A stretch of DNA of 64,000 bases. It comes from Darksidea phi (lineage: Eukaryota; Ascomycota; Dothideomycetes; Pleosporales; Lentitheciaceae). The translations under genes were made by a program, and so were the position numbers. This document shows, piece after piece, positions 34,304-46,904 of this stretch (position 1 is the first letter of the stretch; each line of letters begins with the position of its first letter). The notes under the pieces are model-generated. The model was not told the DNA's origin and searched no databases. It was given only the letters and a program-made list of their open reading frames with translations. The DNA lies in assembly GCA_030770425.1 (NCBI GenBank), contig JASJFT010000194.1:1-64000 (forward strand), in the 5' to 3' direction.

Positions 34304-36189
34304 CTAAGCACCGGGCGGCTGTTGACTTTGGCCAGGTTGCTGTCCCTGTTGCTGGAATGAAGAATACCACATGGCGAGATAGTTGTTGTAGCCACCATAA
34401 ATGGCATACGGGTCAGCGGCTGCGGCATCTCCTTGCGGGGCTTGCTGAGGAGGCGCACTGGACTGGCCGGCGGGTTGGCCGTAACTCGACTGCTGCTGGT
34501 GTGAGTAGCTGTTGTCACTGTAGTTGTTCCCCTGATCTCGACCACCACTACGACGACTGCCATTCTTCTCCCTCTGTACAGAATTAGTGACCGTTTGTAC
34601 AAAAGGAACATGGACTGCAGGTCTACTTACCACTTGGTTCACTTTTTCGTCGATCGCTCGCTTGGCGTCCTCAATAGCCTGGCGGGAGCCAACGAGGCCG
34701 ATCTCACGCTCAATATCTGCACCAGAAGCCTGCGACACATTGATTTTGCATCCGGTGGTCGCTTGCATATCCTTGATGGTCTCACCACCTAGAGCGGGAT
34801 TAGTTTCGGATTATTGGGTAGCACAGCGACAATCTTACCTTTACCGATGATCATGCCAACAGCATCTGAGGGGACCATGATAGTGTCGTTGATCCTGTCT
34901 CCACTGCCGCCGCTGCCGCCATAGGGATTGAAGTTATCACGTCTGGGTTGCTGCTGCGGCTGGTGGCTGCTCGACGCACCACCGTCGTTTGCAGTACGGG
35001 TGTCACTGTCCACAATCTCCATGATGAGCTCCTTGGCATGGGCAGCAGCAGCAGGAGTTCCGATGAGGTTCACCGGGCGCAAACCATTCACGCTCTTATT
35101 CTCACCAACGATGTTGACATGGCAGCCACTTCGCTCCTGGAGGTCACGGATGGTTTCACCGCCACGGCCAATAATGAGACCCACAGTACGATCAGGCACC
35201 ATAATCTGCGACGACTGCTCGCCATCGCGCAAAGAGGGCTGTTCTTGCTGGCCAGCCCTAGCAGTCTGATGGGCGTTGCGGCCTGTCTCACGTGCAGGGT
35301 TACCGCCATTCTCCTCAATGATGCGATTGATCTCGCGCTTCGCCGTGATGCGAGCACCTGGGCTGCCCGTGATACGGCATTCACGCGAGGGACCACTGTT
35401 CGGGCCGTTGATGAACTGGATCCTAGTGCCTGATTCCTGTTCGATGCGACGCAGGCTCTCGCCCTGACGTCCGATCACAAGACCAACAAGTGACGAGTCA
35501 ATCAGGATCACTTCCGAGTTGTCATTAGGGGGTGGGGAGCGCGAACGACCGCCGCCATAGGCACGGGACGGCGGAGGAGAGAATTGATTGCGTCTAGGAG
35601 AGTTGGACCGGTCTCGGCCATAGCCGCTACCTCCCCGGCGTTCCTCGCGATACGGATTGTAGCTATCACGCATGTTATCACGGCGCGGCGGCGAACGCGA
35701 GCGCGATCGCTCACGCTCGCGGAAGTCACGACCACGCAGACGCGGATCCTCAGAGTAGGCTGCAGCTTTGTAAGTCGACACAGGGGTCACATAACTCTGC
35801 ATGTCAAAACTACCTGGACGCGGGTCCTGCTTCAAACCCTTTTGCGCCGCTACGGCACGCGCACTTGCAATCGCATCTTGTATGCTGACAGAGCCGGAGC
35901 TGATGGGCTTGATGCTCGACAGATCCATGCCCGAGTGTGATGGGGGTGGGAGGCCGAAGCCAGACATAGCGGGTGGCGTGGCAGTCGGATGCGCACCGTA
36001 GGCCGGCGCACCGGGAGGCAGTATGCCCTGGTGTGGAGGCGCGCCCTGCGGAGTCTGCGAGGGCGTGGTAGCAGGACGTGCGGCCGCTGAAACTGTTAGC
36101 AAGAGACTGTAGGGGGCGCGCACTGTGCGGTACATACCGAGAGCCGCAAGAATTGCGTTGATGTCCGGCTGGCCAGCCATAGCGTCCAC
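34304..36189 (-). CDS. triple KH-domain RNA-binding protein
   Basis: Exons 36189-36138, 36086-34839, 34788-34631 and 34573-34304, giving 575 aa. Three KH domains each carry the GxxG loop: VGLVIGRQGESLRRIE (about residue 222), VGLIIGRGGETIRDLQ (about 323), and VGMIIGKGGETIKDMQ (about 433). The last is assembled only by splicing at 34838/34789. KH domains bind single-stranded RNA or DNA in nucleus or cytosol. Upstream is a Pro/Ala-rich N-terminus and an RS-like stretch (RERERSRSRSPPRRD). The C-terminus is Gln/Ser/Gly-rich with YGGYNNYLAMWYSSFQQQ, reminiscent of the Tyr-rich tails of FUSE-binding proteins. A post-transcriptional regulator related to the FUBP/KSRP layout is the best guess. Confidence 0.92.
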
Positions 36190-37143
36190 GTGTGTGAGAA
36201 GACTGCAAGAAGCGAAGAGGAGTGTATGTAAGTATTAGCTTAGAGAGGGAAAAGTGCGGTGGTATCTGGTTGACTGGGTCGTCTTGAGGTTGCGCAGAAG
36301 AGACTCAGCCTTCGCTCAGTTTTTTGCTCAGTCTGCGTCGTAGTGCGAAGAAAGAGAGTTGCGACAAAGACCAAGAGATGGTGCAGGCACGCTAAAAAAT
36401 CCGGGCTAGCGCGTCACGTCACGTGTTACACAGTTCGCCTGCCCGCACACGTTCTCCTCTCACTTAGTACTCAAACTCGACAGGATACGAGGGTGCTAGA
36501 GGGCCAAGTTCGATAGTTGAGAGCGCGACGGGCAGTGAGCCTCATCAGGTCAACACTGTGGCCTTTTAAACCCCTTGACGAAGCGAAACCAGTCACACGA
36601 CAGGCAGCCTCGATAATACTCTGTGCAGGCAATGCAGAATCATTCGCATCTATCACAACCGTCCACTGCAAACTACACTTCCCAATCAGACTCGGCCCTT
36701 CCGAGCAACGAGTCGCTCCAAAAGAGGAACAGAAGCCCAAGTTTCCATCTTCCCGAGAAGAAAACACCGCACGCCAGCACCAACCTGCAAACACACCACT
36801 GCATGCACATTATCCCAAAACGCAGGCAAGAAACAAACGCACGGAAAAGAGGCGGAAAAACACCTTAGGGAAAGTTCTCCGATGAGACAAGGGGTATATG
36901 ATGTGGATTGAGCCGTGAGTCGAGCATCACCGATGTAAAGGAGGGGGAGAATGCCTCGTCCTGGGTGGAAAGAGGCCCGTGGATGAATATTGACAGAGCG
37001 AAGTAAATTATGGGGCGGTCGACGCGGGTGAAGGGATGTGGATTGAGACAGGCATTAGTGTCGTGGTTCGCTGAATTGCACTCGACTCCGAACGCCGCCA
37101 ATGAGGTAATGCGTAAGATGCGAATTATCATTGATGGATGTGG
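36190..37143. other. intergenic, 5' flank of KH gene
   Basis: About 0.95 kb between the KH start and the 3' end of the TBC gene. A plus-strand frame at 36517-36885 has no recognisable motif. Confidence 0.55.
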
Positions 37144-40035
37144 TTACCGAGACATCAGCTGGGTGACGTTGTGCCACTTTTGCTTGAGCTGTTCGTGTTC
37201 TTCGTTGATCTGTAAAATGTTAGCGTGCATGATAGTAGCTGGGGTGAAAACCTTACAGTGGCCCACTGCATCTTCGTAGCTACTAGCTCCTTCTCCATTT
37301 CTGCCATGCTCTCCTCCAATGCCCTGTTTTCATTGTGCACAACAATGTTCTTCTGCATGACCGTCTCCATTTCGCCCTTCAGCCGTGCCTCCACCTCGGC
37401 TGCCTGGGTATCGACAATCTTTTGAAGCTCCTCAGCCTTTGTCTTTAGTGTCTCATTCTCCTCCGCCAGCGTCTCATTCTCGACCTTGGTCTTGATGAGC
37501 TCCGACGCCACTTGTACATGCTCCGTGTCGGACTGCTCAGCGCGATGTTCAAGCGTGCGGACCCTCTTCTCGAGTAGTGTATTTCTATCCTTTAGGCTCT
37601 GGAGCTCGGTTTCCCGCTCCTTCTCAGCCCGCTGCTGCTCTTTCCATTCGGCTGTGTATTGCTGGAGCATCTCTGGCGTCACTTTGACCGACACTGCGTC
37701 CTGGACGAGCATGTCGGCACGATACACTTCCTTGTCTACGCCGCCAGCGGAGCCGAAGAAACCGCTTTCGAGGATTGAGGATGCGGAGGGCGCCTTATCG
37801 ATGTAGACGTCAAATAGTCGGTCCTTGAGGAATGTTGTGAGGGTGCCCATGTCCTTCATGCCCAACAAGGTCTCTGCATTCTTCTGCATCAATACAATGC
37901 CGAACTTCAAGATGGCTCCTTCGAGCCCTTCGCTGAGGATGAGATCGTAAATTCGGAGAACCAGTTGGAGTGGGAATCGATACGCGAATAGTGTGAGGAA
38001 CCACTGGGTAGCGTAAAGCTGCGGTTTCACGTCCCGTCGACGGAGATGGCAATATAGAGCAGGTTCGAACTCTTCTAGAAGGCGCTCGAATTGGTAGAGA
38101 TGTAGGTGTAGCCCAGGCATGTCCTGAACAAAGAGATCACGAAGACCATACTTGTTCATGAGAGTCACAAAGAGTCCAAACGCCTCTTCTTCGGGCATCT
38201 ACAGATTGCTCAGTGCTATACTCCAGAATGATGATTGGGCTCACTTACGTTGAATAACAATGGCATGGCAATGAAGTTCATACCCTGTGCGTACCCGACA
38301 GCTTCGTCGTACAAGGCGTACGCTTTACAGATGCCAAAAAGGCCGTCCTGTAGCCCGGCGGACATGAGATACTTGGAGTAGCTGGTTCTAGCGCCCAGAT
38401 CGCGCTTGATGGTCTTCTCGAGCTTCTGAATCATTGCGGCCTCTTGTTTCGCCCTTTCTTTCTTCTCCGCAGCCAGCTTTGCTTGCAGTTTGGCAACATC
38501 CTCGGTGTTATCTGCACCAATTGACGGCGAGTGTAGTCCAGTGGTTGTCGCTGGAGTCGAGTAGTCGGAATGAATAGATGAGGATGATGAAGCCACGGAA
38601 TCCTTTTCTCTGAGGGTGATATTGAGGCCGCTTAGAAGTGGGCTCCTTGCAGGCGCGAGCTCCTTGTCGGTTCCGCGGGCTACTAGCTCCCGGTAAACAC
38701 CCTCCAGCTCTTCGTTCTTGCTTTGAGCGAGGACCTGCCAGATGACGCCGCGGATTGCATGCGGAATGCCGCCTGCAATGGCTCTGTTCAGCTCCTCAGA
38801 ACTCGTACGGGCGACGGCGGCTGGTCCTTCGTTGACCACGGCCTGCCATAGGTCCCAGTCAACGGGCTCTGCGGTTTCGCCTGCCGGGCCTGCCGCAAAG
38901 CCGGCAGCCGTTCCTGGTGCCAAGTTCACATTAATGGTGGACTGTTTCGCAATGGACCCGGATCTCGGGCTGTTCGGCGCGGAGGTGATGCCTGGTGCAT
39001 GTTCCTCCTCAATGCCGGGGCTCACGATTCCAAGACCCAAACTTTTGCGTGCCGCCTCACCGCTTTCATCCTCTAGTGTGATTCCAGCCTCTTCTCGCAT
39101 CCTGAGGAATTTGAAGCGGTCCCGTAGGCTGCCCTGGCTTGCCCGGTTGTTTGAATAACCTTCGTCATCGATCTTGCTGAGGGTCATTTCAGGGTTGCTT
39201 CCAATGGTTCCAACTGTCGCAATCGATGCGTTTGTATTCCTTCGAGGTGACGTTTTGAGCGGCGGCGACTCGGGTTGCTTGTTTTTGCTGGATGCATTTC
39301 GGGACAGCCAAGAAAACGGACTCGTAAGCTTTCTAGTCGGTGCAGCTGGTGGTGGTAGAGATTCGCGCTTCTCAAGAGCAGGTGGGGCGGCGGGCGGAGG
39401 AGGGAACTTGACAGGTGACATTCTGCCCGAGAGACCTTGCATCCCGCTTCCTGAGTCTCGAGGCGGCAGTTTGGGGGCTTCGGACGTCCTTGCGCCTTCT
39501 GCGCATCGTTAGCCGGTTATCTGAGTAATAGCTTTGGTCGTGTCGAGTCAACGCTGGAATGCCGCGCGTCCGTCGTCTAGGCATACGTGCCCATGCCAAC
39601 ACCAGGCACTCCAGCAAACAGGGAAAACCGTACCTTCTTCTAGAGAAACTTCGTCCATATCTGAAGTCATAGAAATGCGGTGCGTAGTGAGTAGCGGCGA
39701 CTTCGCCTGTGGGGCATCGCCGACCGTCTCCTCTGATGCCTCCTCCATGCCAATCGCCTCGTTCACACCGTCTTTGTTAGGGATGTCCGGCACGGGAGAA
39801 TCGGCGCGGCGTTCTTGTGCGGATCCAGAAGACTCGCGGCGACTCAGCAGCGATCGCGAGCGTGAGCGGTCGGCGTGTGAGGTCGGGCGGGGGGTCATAT
39901 CGGGGGCATCTTCGAACGTCTCCTGCTCGCGGTGTCCTGTCAGTGCACGTCGAGAATGAACGGATGCTGCAGAATGCTGCTCACCCCTCTGTCAGAGCTG
40001 TGCGAGCTCTCGGGCCGCGGCGGTGTCGTGTCCAT
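37144..40035 (-). CDS. GYP5: TBC-domain Rab GTPase-activating protein, Gyp5-like
   Basis: Exons 40035-39985, 39922-39634, 39498-38249, 38198-37257 and 37209-37144, giving 865 aa. The start lies in a 17-codon first exon (MDTTPPRPESSHSSDRG); models beginning at 39898 would lose it. Gyp5-type proteins stimulate GTP hydrolysis on Ypt1/Sec4-class Rabs in ER-Golgi and polarised secretion. A long Ser/Pro-rich N-terminus precedes the TBC domain (about residues 350-640). It starts at AGGIPHAIRGVIWQVL, carries the Arg-finger segment KTIKRDLGARTSYSKY and the Gln finger in VGYAQGMNFIAMP, and continues through PEEEAFGLFVTLM, DVKPQLYATQWFLTLF and LRIYDLILSEG. A long coiled coil (about 690-865) follows, ending with a 22-codon last exon. 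The domain order and length match yeast Gyp5. Confidence 0.93.
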
Positions 40036-41724
40036 TGCAAAGGTGTCGGCCGCGTGCTAGCAGCTATGTGTGAGAAAGCGAATGCTGAATCGAAACAAAG
40101 CCGCAGTCGATGCAGCACTAACAAGGCAAAAGGTCCAGCTGGGATTGGCGAGCAAAAGGGGAGAGGATGGGCAATGGTTAAGTGAGGCTCGTCATCTACG
40201 GCGAATGTGAATGGGGGTCCGTGGGCGGTCAAAGTCGGGGGTTGCTAAAGGGACAATTGGTGAAGTGCACGAGAGAGCCCAGGACCCTGCAAAGGCTAAG
40301 CCGGGGGAGGGCAGCCACAACGCTTGATGTGCCCGCTCGAAATAGTACGCCGCGTGATTATTCACGAGTCCGGGATGCCGAGTGCGAGGCGGATGCTGGG
40401 TCTGCCAACTCTCTGTGACTGACTGTTTGCATTGTTGCGGATCCGCCCTCTGACTGCTTCCACCGAGGAGGCACTGCACTGTGCACTCTGGAGGCCTTCG
40501 GCGACAGACCCATGTTCCACAACCTGAAACCCCCAGGCCAGCCGCAATCTATGGCTGCCGCACCGCCATGAAAACAACTCTCCAGCGCCCATGTCGTCAC
40601 GCGACCTCTCCTGGCCAGCCGTTGCCACGAAATATATCACGACACAGCCATCTCGCCCTCTACGCGTGCCATCCCGAACATGTCTGAATCCGCCATCTGT
40701 TATCTGTCCACTCTCTGCGCCCAGGAAGGCACCCCGTCGCGACAAAGCAAGGGCGGCATTCACCCATCCCTTCCGCCATCAGCCAGCGCTGTCGGCTGTT
40801 CTGCTACCGCCCCGTCTTTGTTGCGAAATTTCCTCATGCGTACACCCGAGATGCTTTAGCATCCAGCCTGCCGCAGTGTTGCCTTCGGCATCTGACGGCA
40901 GCATTCGCATTCGTCGAGGGTGAGCACATGCGACCATCGGCACGGGCATGCAAAGTCCAGACAACGACCATCGCCTTGGATGGCGGAATGAAGATATCCA
41001 GGGTCCCCCCCCTCTCCCCCCCGTTGTGCAATAGCAGCGAATCTAAACCCATGCAGACGATCGTTGTTTGATCCACCGGCCAGGCAATGGGCACGCCAGC
41101 AACCCCTTTCTCTCTTGCTCTTCGACATGACGACTAAAGTCAACCACATATTTCTGATCATTGCCGAAGGATGAGACAGGCCTCATCCAGTGAGCCGCAC
41201 CAAACCCCGCGGTGGCCGACGACTGGTTCCACCCCTGCAGCACTAGCGCCATCGCTGCCAGGCCTTCGTGGCTCGTGCGCCAGTCGTTCCTGGGACCAAG
41301 ATCGCTTCCTAACACTCACCGCGAGGTTAACACGACAACGTCCCATCGACCTACGCATTCTTCATGGATCGAAGAAAGCCCTCACAATGTTTGGATGCGC
41401 GCAAATGTCGTGGTCGTGATGTCTTTGTGCTAACCACGCAGCACTAACCCAGTCTTTGTCTTTGTCCCTCAAAGGGCCTTAGCATCCCATTATCCTCTTT
41501 CCTCAGCCCATTCATTGTCTCTATTCTTAACTTCATTCCTCTTTATCTACTGCTTCATTTCATTTCTCTACCAGTCTCGAGATTTCTCAATCTTGGCATA
41601 CATTCTACCTGGGCTGGTCCCAATCCCCATTCTTACCTGAAAGTCTAAATCCCCATTTTGCGCAACAAAAATCCAAACTCCTCCATACTAAAATCCAAAC
41701 TCCTCCATACTAAAATCTCCCAAA
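40036..41724. promoter_or_regulatory. divergent intergenic region, 1.7 kb
   Basis: Separates the TBC gene (minus) from the 41725 gene (plus), so it must hold both promoters and leaders. It contains interrupted C runs near 41003-41023 and a pyrimidine-rich stretch (41450-41600) just before the plus-strand gene. Overlapping frames on both strands (40358-40923, 40779-41433) look like GC-driven shadows. Confidence 0.45.
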
Positions 41725-42507
41725 ATGGCCTTCTACAATCATAACCCTTCATCGCCCGACCTAACCTCCATCGAACTCCGCGAAGCTTTCCGCTCCCCCT
41801 CCCCAGCACCAACATACCGCTCCACCATCGGCGAAACCTACTGGCCCACCTCCACCAACAACCCCTACCACACCGACAACAATCCTTACAACACCTCGTC
41901 TTCGTCCTCTTCCTCTTCAGCAGCATGCCTATGGCAAGACGAAAAAAAGCCATTCCCCGCCACGCAACACCTCCCAATCTACAACGCTCCAATAACCCCT
42001 CAGAAAACCTCCTTCAGAACGAAAAGAAGTGCAGAAAAGCAATGTAACCAAGACCAAGTCTTCGAAATCAAACCAGAACCCCACGACCAAAACCACCCCC
42101 TCTACGCCGCCCCCTCATCAGCAACCCACTATGAAGGCCCCCGCCCCGGCTCCCGTCACTCTCGACGCCGCCATCGTCTCCTCCGCCTGCTCCCATGGCT
42201 CCTAACAACCATCTTCTTCCTAAGCACCCTCTACTTCATCTCCATCCTGCTCGGCTCCAAATTCTTGTCCATCATACGACCCCAACACGTCCAGACACCC
42301 TCCATCTATTTGATAATCAATGGGAATATTCCTGCAGGGGACACGCCAACGGTTTTGATAAGCACTGTTTTGCCGAGTCCGACAGGTGAAGGGAGGCCTG
42401 TGGATATGCAGAGTAGTGGTGCGGGGAGGGAGGCGGAGATTACGCCGGCGCCGGAGACGCCTGCACCGACTACGTTGACGGTTACCACGTCGAGCAAGGG
42501 GGTGTAA
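41725..42507 (+). CDS. hypothetical single-pass membrane protein, 260 aa
   Basis: A single-exon frame starting MAFYNHNPSSPDLTSIELREAF. The N-terminal 150 residues are polar, Pro/Ser/Asn-rich, with an eight-Ser run. A basic patch (SRHSRRRHRLLR) then leads into one hydrophobic span, LLPWLLTTIFFLSTLYFISILL (about 151-172). The C-terminal 85 residues are Thr/Pro-rich, ending in PAPETPAPTTLTVTTSS. The positive-inside rule suggests a cytosolic N-terminus and an exposed C-terminus. The pattern is common among unnamed Pezizomycotina membrane proteins. No enzyme motif; function unknown. Its leader is unusually pyrimidine-rich. Confidence 0.7.
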   Translation: MAFYNHNPSSPDLTSIELREAFRSPSPAPTYRSTIGETYWPTSTNNPYHTDNNPYNTSSSSSSSSAACLWQDEKKPFPATQHLPIYNAPITPQKTSFRTKRSAEKQCNQDQVFEIKPEPHDQNHPLYAAPSSATHYEGPRPGSRHSRRRHRLLRLLPWLLTTIFFLSTLYFISILLGSKFLSIIRPQHVQTPSIYLIINGNIPAGDTPTVLISTVLPSPTGEGRPVDMQSSGAGREAEITPAPETPAPTTLTVTTSSKGV

Positions 42508-42641
42508 GATAATATGATGATTAGCGGGTAGATGGAACTGTTTAACACTTGAGTGAATTCGAATGCAAGCGACATTCTCCTGCTTCACCAAATATCATTT
42601 TCTTACAAGGTGAGAATGCCCATACGCTATCACCAGGACTG

Positions 42642-45600
42642 TTAATCACCCCACGTAAGTCCCGAAAACTTCTCCATCAACAGCTCCTTCAATGCCCCCT
42701 TGTCTTCTCCCCATTGCGCTAGGGTCAGTGCCTTCTGTGCCCACTCCTCACACTTCGCATCGTTTTCCTGGATGTAGTAGTCCACCGCATGGTTGAATGT
42801 CGTAATAGCCAGCCATTCGAGCTCGGCCGCCGGGTAGTGATTTGTCTCCTTCTCACCGTCAGTCATAGGTGCATCATAATGAATCAGAGGGTTGCTAGAA
42901 GGAGACGTTGGAGGTGGTGTGTTCAGTGTTCTAGTATCCGTGCAAGACCGTGACGACTATGAAAAGGGTTTAACATAATGCTTGATGTTTGGCTAAAAGA
43001 GGGCCAACTTACGCCTTGTCGCGCAGATGCGATCTGCGTAGCCTGATCAACACACTTTAAACTAATGTTCTCATCAAATGTAAGAGCTAGCTGGTACAAG
43101 CAACGTATCCAGCGCGAAAGTTTGACGATGTCGTTGTTTGACTGCCGCCAAGTCATATTGATAATCTTCTGAAGAACCAACAGGATCTCTGCATCCTCCA
43201 TCAGTGCCTTCGTCCTTGAACATGCCATCGAAAACTTACTGTTCTGGTAATTGCCGTTCAGATTCGCCTTCACAATACACGAATGGATGACGAGAACAAG
43301 ATCTGCTAGCGTCTCATAGTGCTCAGGATTCTTGTACTTCCAACACTCATCGAAGAGTTCGTCCATTTCGTCCCATTTTTCGAGCTTAAGGGCGGCTTCG
43401 AGTTCGAGTTTCACGACCTGAAAATGTTTCGCAATGATATCAGCTTGTGCAGAATCCCCAAGCTGGTCTACTTCGTCGGCTGCGGTACTTCGGAACTCTT
43501 TGCCGTGCTTCCGAGCCTGTAGGTAGTATTGTAGCTATGCAGGTCAGCAAATCCATGTTAACGTATATGAGTGTCCTCAAAGCTCACACAGTCCTGGACG
43601 TTGTCCTCGGCTCGCGCTAGCGTTATGAGAGCACACGTAGCGAGGAAGTGGCAAAACATCAATCGAAGCGAAAGGTCGGCGTCATTCTCAAACTGCCCTT
43701 GTTCTTTGAGAAGCTTAATAAACTACTGTGAGATTAGCTGGGAACATGAACACTCCCTAGTACACACCTCGATGCAGACATTCAACAGTCTGACCAGACT
43801 TCCTGGTTGCATCTCGGCACAATACTTAATTGACAGGTTGTATGCATTCTTCGAAAACCACTCAAACTCTCCTGAATTGAATTGGTCTCGGCTAGCATTG
43901 CTTGGCCTTCGGCGCGACGCCTTTGCTTGATGACACGCTTGCCATGGTTAGCTCGGTTTTTATAAGGTAATGGCACACACCTCCATCGAAGATAGTACAG
44001 ATTTGTCCAATAATGTCTATGTTCAAGACTCCCTCCTTGGTCAACTCTGACATCAGGAGTCTTGCTGTCATTCTGTTGCGCATTAGGAAGATTACGTAGA
44101 CGTGTAGATAGTACTAACCTTAAGAGGGTTGGAAGGTGGATGTCAGCAGGCGCAGCATGATCGTACTTGTTGAGGACCTTCTCCAGCGCCGCGATAGCCT
44201 CCCGCCTGTTCCCAGAGCTTTTGGCTTCCAATGCGCAAGCGTATAGTAGGGTAGCGTCTTTCGATGATTGCCGGCATATTATATCTAGACATTCGGCCAC
44301 TGCATCGATTAGCTTTTCGTCGGCAAATTCTTGCGAAGACCCACCAAACCCAGTCTCGCCGCTGTATAGCCCTACTTTGTACATGAGATAACGCGTGATG
44401 CGGTCATCCCGGCCGGTATCGGACATCTTGGAGAAGAATTCTCGAGCGGCCGCATAGTCATGCCGTGCCAATGCACACAGTATCATCTTTCTACACAGCG
44501 TCAGCATCCGGCTTGAAACAGTAGGCATGCACAGTCACACCTTGCGATCTTCGATTTGTTTACCTCTCCAGCCTTTTCCAGGAGCGTGTGAAGACAGGTT
44601 TGGCACCATGTTTCGGACTCAATATACTGCTCTTGGCCGTATGTCTCTTCTACCTTCCTCCATAGGAGCTGTGAAAGAGTGTTAGTAGAGGGCTGTTACC
44701 CAAAAGGATGGATACTTGCAGTCTGTGCAGCATGGGTTGCCTGGGCTGAAAAAGGAGCTTTGAGGTTTCCCGTGACAGTATCGAACAGTTTCTGGAGCTG
44801 CTGCAAGGTATCCTCTGCAACATGCGCGGTACAAGAGATCCATACTCTGGTAATGACTGCCTTTTCGATCCAGGCTTCCTTCTCCTCGCGGAATAGTCGG
44901 AGCTCGATCAGCTCATCAATAAGCTTGCAAGCTGTAAGACTACTGTGGAGGGTTAGATTTCTGGTATATTCAGAATTATTGGTTTCATGCCTGTGCTCCT
45001 TGAGTTTGTGTACGTGATGCATGATACTGCAACCATGTCAGCAGAACTTCATGCGATCAATCTTCGAATGCATCAAACGTTTTGAAGTTCTTTTCATTTA
45101 GCACGACTGATCGAATCATGCGGTGTAAGACTGAAAGCTGTTAGAGAACGAATATTAGTAAAGCCGATAAACGCACCCGTATATATCTGATCTGCATTAA
45201 TGGCGTTCTCCGACCAAAGAAGTTCCAGCTTGAGTAACGAAACGGCCATCTTCTCTTCGTAATCCTTCGGGTGTGAGTGACCAGTACGGACGGGCATTAT
45301 GAAAATACTCACTGCTTCCAGCAGTTGAACCATATGCCATGCCTTGCTTCGTGCTTCAGCATCCCCAATCTTCATGTGTGCCTGGGCTATTTTTGGTCAG
45401 CACGTTCCAAGTGCATATGCAAGCGGCACAAACCTATGCTTTGCATAATACTCAATCGCAACTCTCCAGCTTCTGAACTAAGCATCTCGATGTCTTGCTC
45501 TCCAAGCACATCGTGCGCGCGCTCAAGCCACCGCACGGCCAGCTCGCAATTGCGCTTCCCCAGCAAGGTTTTACCCATATCATAAAGTAAGTCGGCGAGA

Positions 45601-46398
45601 CTTTCGGCGGTAGTGGGTGTGAGAGAGCATGCCAGCTGCTTGCACTTTGTGAACATGTGCTCAGCGGTGTCCATCCGGTCCTGACGCCATGCCTGTTATC
45701 CAGATGTTAGTATTGATATGCCGGTGCTTCAACACCACCAGAAACGACAGTCAACGTATAGGACGCTTACCAAAGTTGTCCGCACAGCGAAGTACTCCAC
45801 ACGCAAGCAATCTCCAAGGTCCGTCTCCTCCTCCTCCGTGTTAGACCCCTTGCTCAACGCTTCCTGATAGTCCGCGGCTCGCTCAAGCACTTTAGTCGCA
45901 CTGCTCAACTCATTGTCCTCAATGCACACTTTCGCAGCCTTCAGCGCAACCTTCATCAGTCGAATGCAAGTCTTGCGCTCGCGGCTCTTTGTAGCTTGGC
46001 CGCTCGCTGAATCGAGCAGGAGAAACGAGAAAACACGAAGCAAGCAAAGTGCGCGCCTCTTCCGCGCTGCGTCCTCCTTCGACTTCCCATTCAGTTGCGG
46101 TTCGTCGCGTCGCAGGCGTGTGGACAGATTCCACAGTTCAGTTCCGAGCTGGTCCAGCTCATCTCGTTTGGCAGTCACTGTTGAGGAGGCCTGGAGTGGC
46201 AGCGTACGGGTCTGATTGTAGAGATCATCGGCCAAGTTTGCATCGCGGGGGGCATTGAACCGGCTCGCGAGGTTTGTAGCGAAAGCTGTGAGGTGTGAAT
46301 GCCGGTTGGGAGGGAAGGCGCGACGGGTATAACTCACCGAGAACAGTCTTGACTTTCTTCTCACGCTCTGTGCGCGCTGTAGTGTTGGGAGGTGCCAT
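42642..46398 (-). CDS. SPO22: meiosis protein SPO22/ZIP4 homolog
   Basis: Fifteen exons: 46398-46338, 46285-45771, 45692-45434, 45386-45313, 45264-45177, 45130-45079, 45026-44991, 44942-44720, 44668-44541, 44490-44119, 44072-43981, 43937-43768, 43722-43588, 43534-43013 and 42956-42642. All phases agree; product 1013 aa. Spo22/Zip4 is a TPR-like scaffold of the ZMM group that promotes crossovers and synaptonemal complex assembly on meiotic chromosomes. Family cues: SLADLLYDMGKTLLGKRNCE and LAVRWLERAHDVLGEQD (SPO22 domain), RMIRSVVLNEKNFKTIMHHV, TLLWRKVEETYGQEQYIESE and LILCALARHD-like ILCALARHDYAAAREFF. Two introns appear to start with GC rather than GT: 44719-44669 (donor GCAAGT) and, less surely, 44990-44943 (GCATGA). 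Removing them restores EHSSLTACKLIDEL and HAAQTLLWRK. The gene implies retained capacity for meiosis. Confidence 0.88.
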
Positions 46399-46904
46399 TA
46401 CTGAAAGACATGAAATTGAAGCGAGTGGTGGTGGAGGGGTGAGAAGTTGCAGGCGTGGATGACCGCTGAGGGTCGCGACTTCCTCTTGTGACGAGGACGG
46501 GCGGGCAAGGCAACCATGCAACCGGCGCATTAAAGACGACGCAGGAAAAGCCTCTGGAATGGAGCGCAAGTACAGTATAGCAGAAAGACGCAGTGCTATC
46601 TACGTATAAAAGCACAATGTTGTAAGGGAATTGACGAACGATTGGCACTCAAGCAGACGCTACTGTAGATCCTAAGCATCTCTTACCCATACGAACATTG
46701 CCGGTTTCGACAGACAAATAACTATCTAGTCTATATACGCATAAGCATACACTTCATATTGCTGAGAAGACCAATTAAGCCCGCACGCTCCGACTTCAAT
46801 GCCTGGAATTTTTATATTATCGCACGATTCATGGTTTTGCTCTCTGGATACTATTACAGATCTCGTCCATATGCATTTTGCTTGTCAAAAGATGCCGAAG
46901 AAGG
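46399..46904. other. intergenic between SPO22 and ERT1
   Basis: Holds the SPO22 promoter and ERT1 3' flank (both genes on the minus strand). No other feature seen. Confidence 0.55.

Noticed and set aside
37155..37256. Read-through end of the TBC frame past 37256 (VRFSPQLLSCTLTFYRST)
   Set aside because: It is intron sequence. GTAAGG...TTTACAG splices to a 22-codon final exon.
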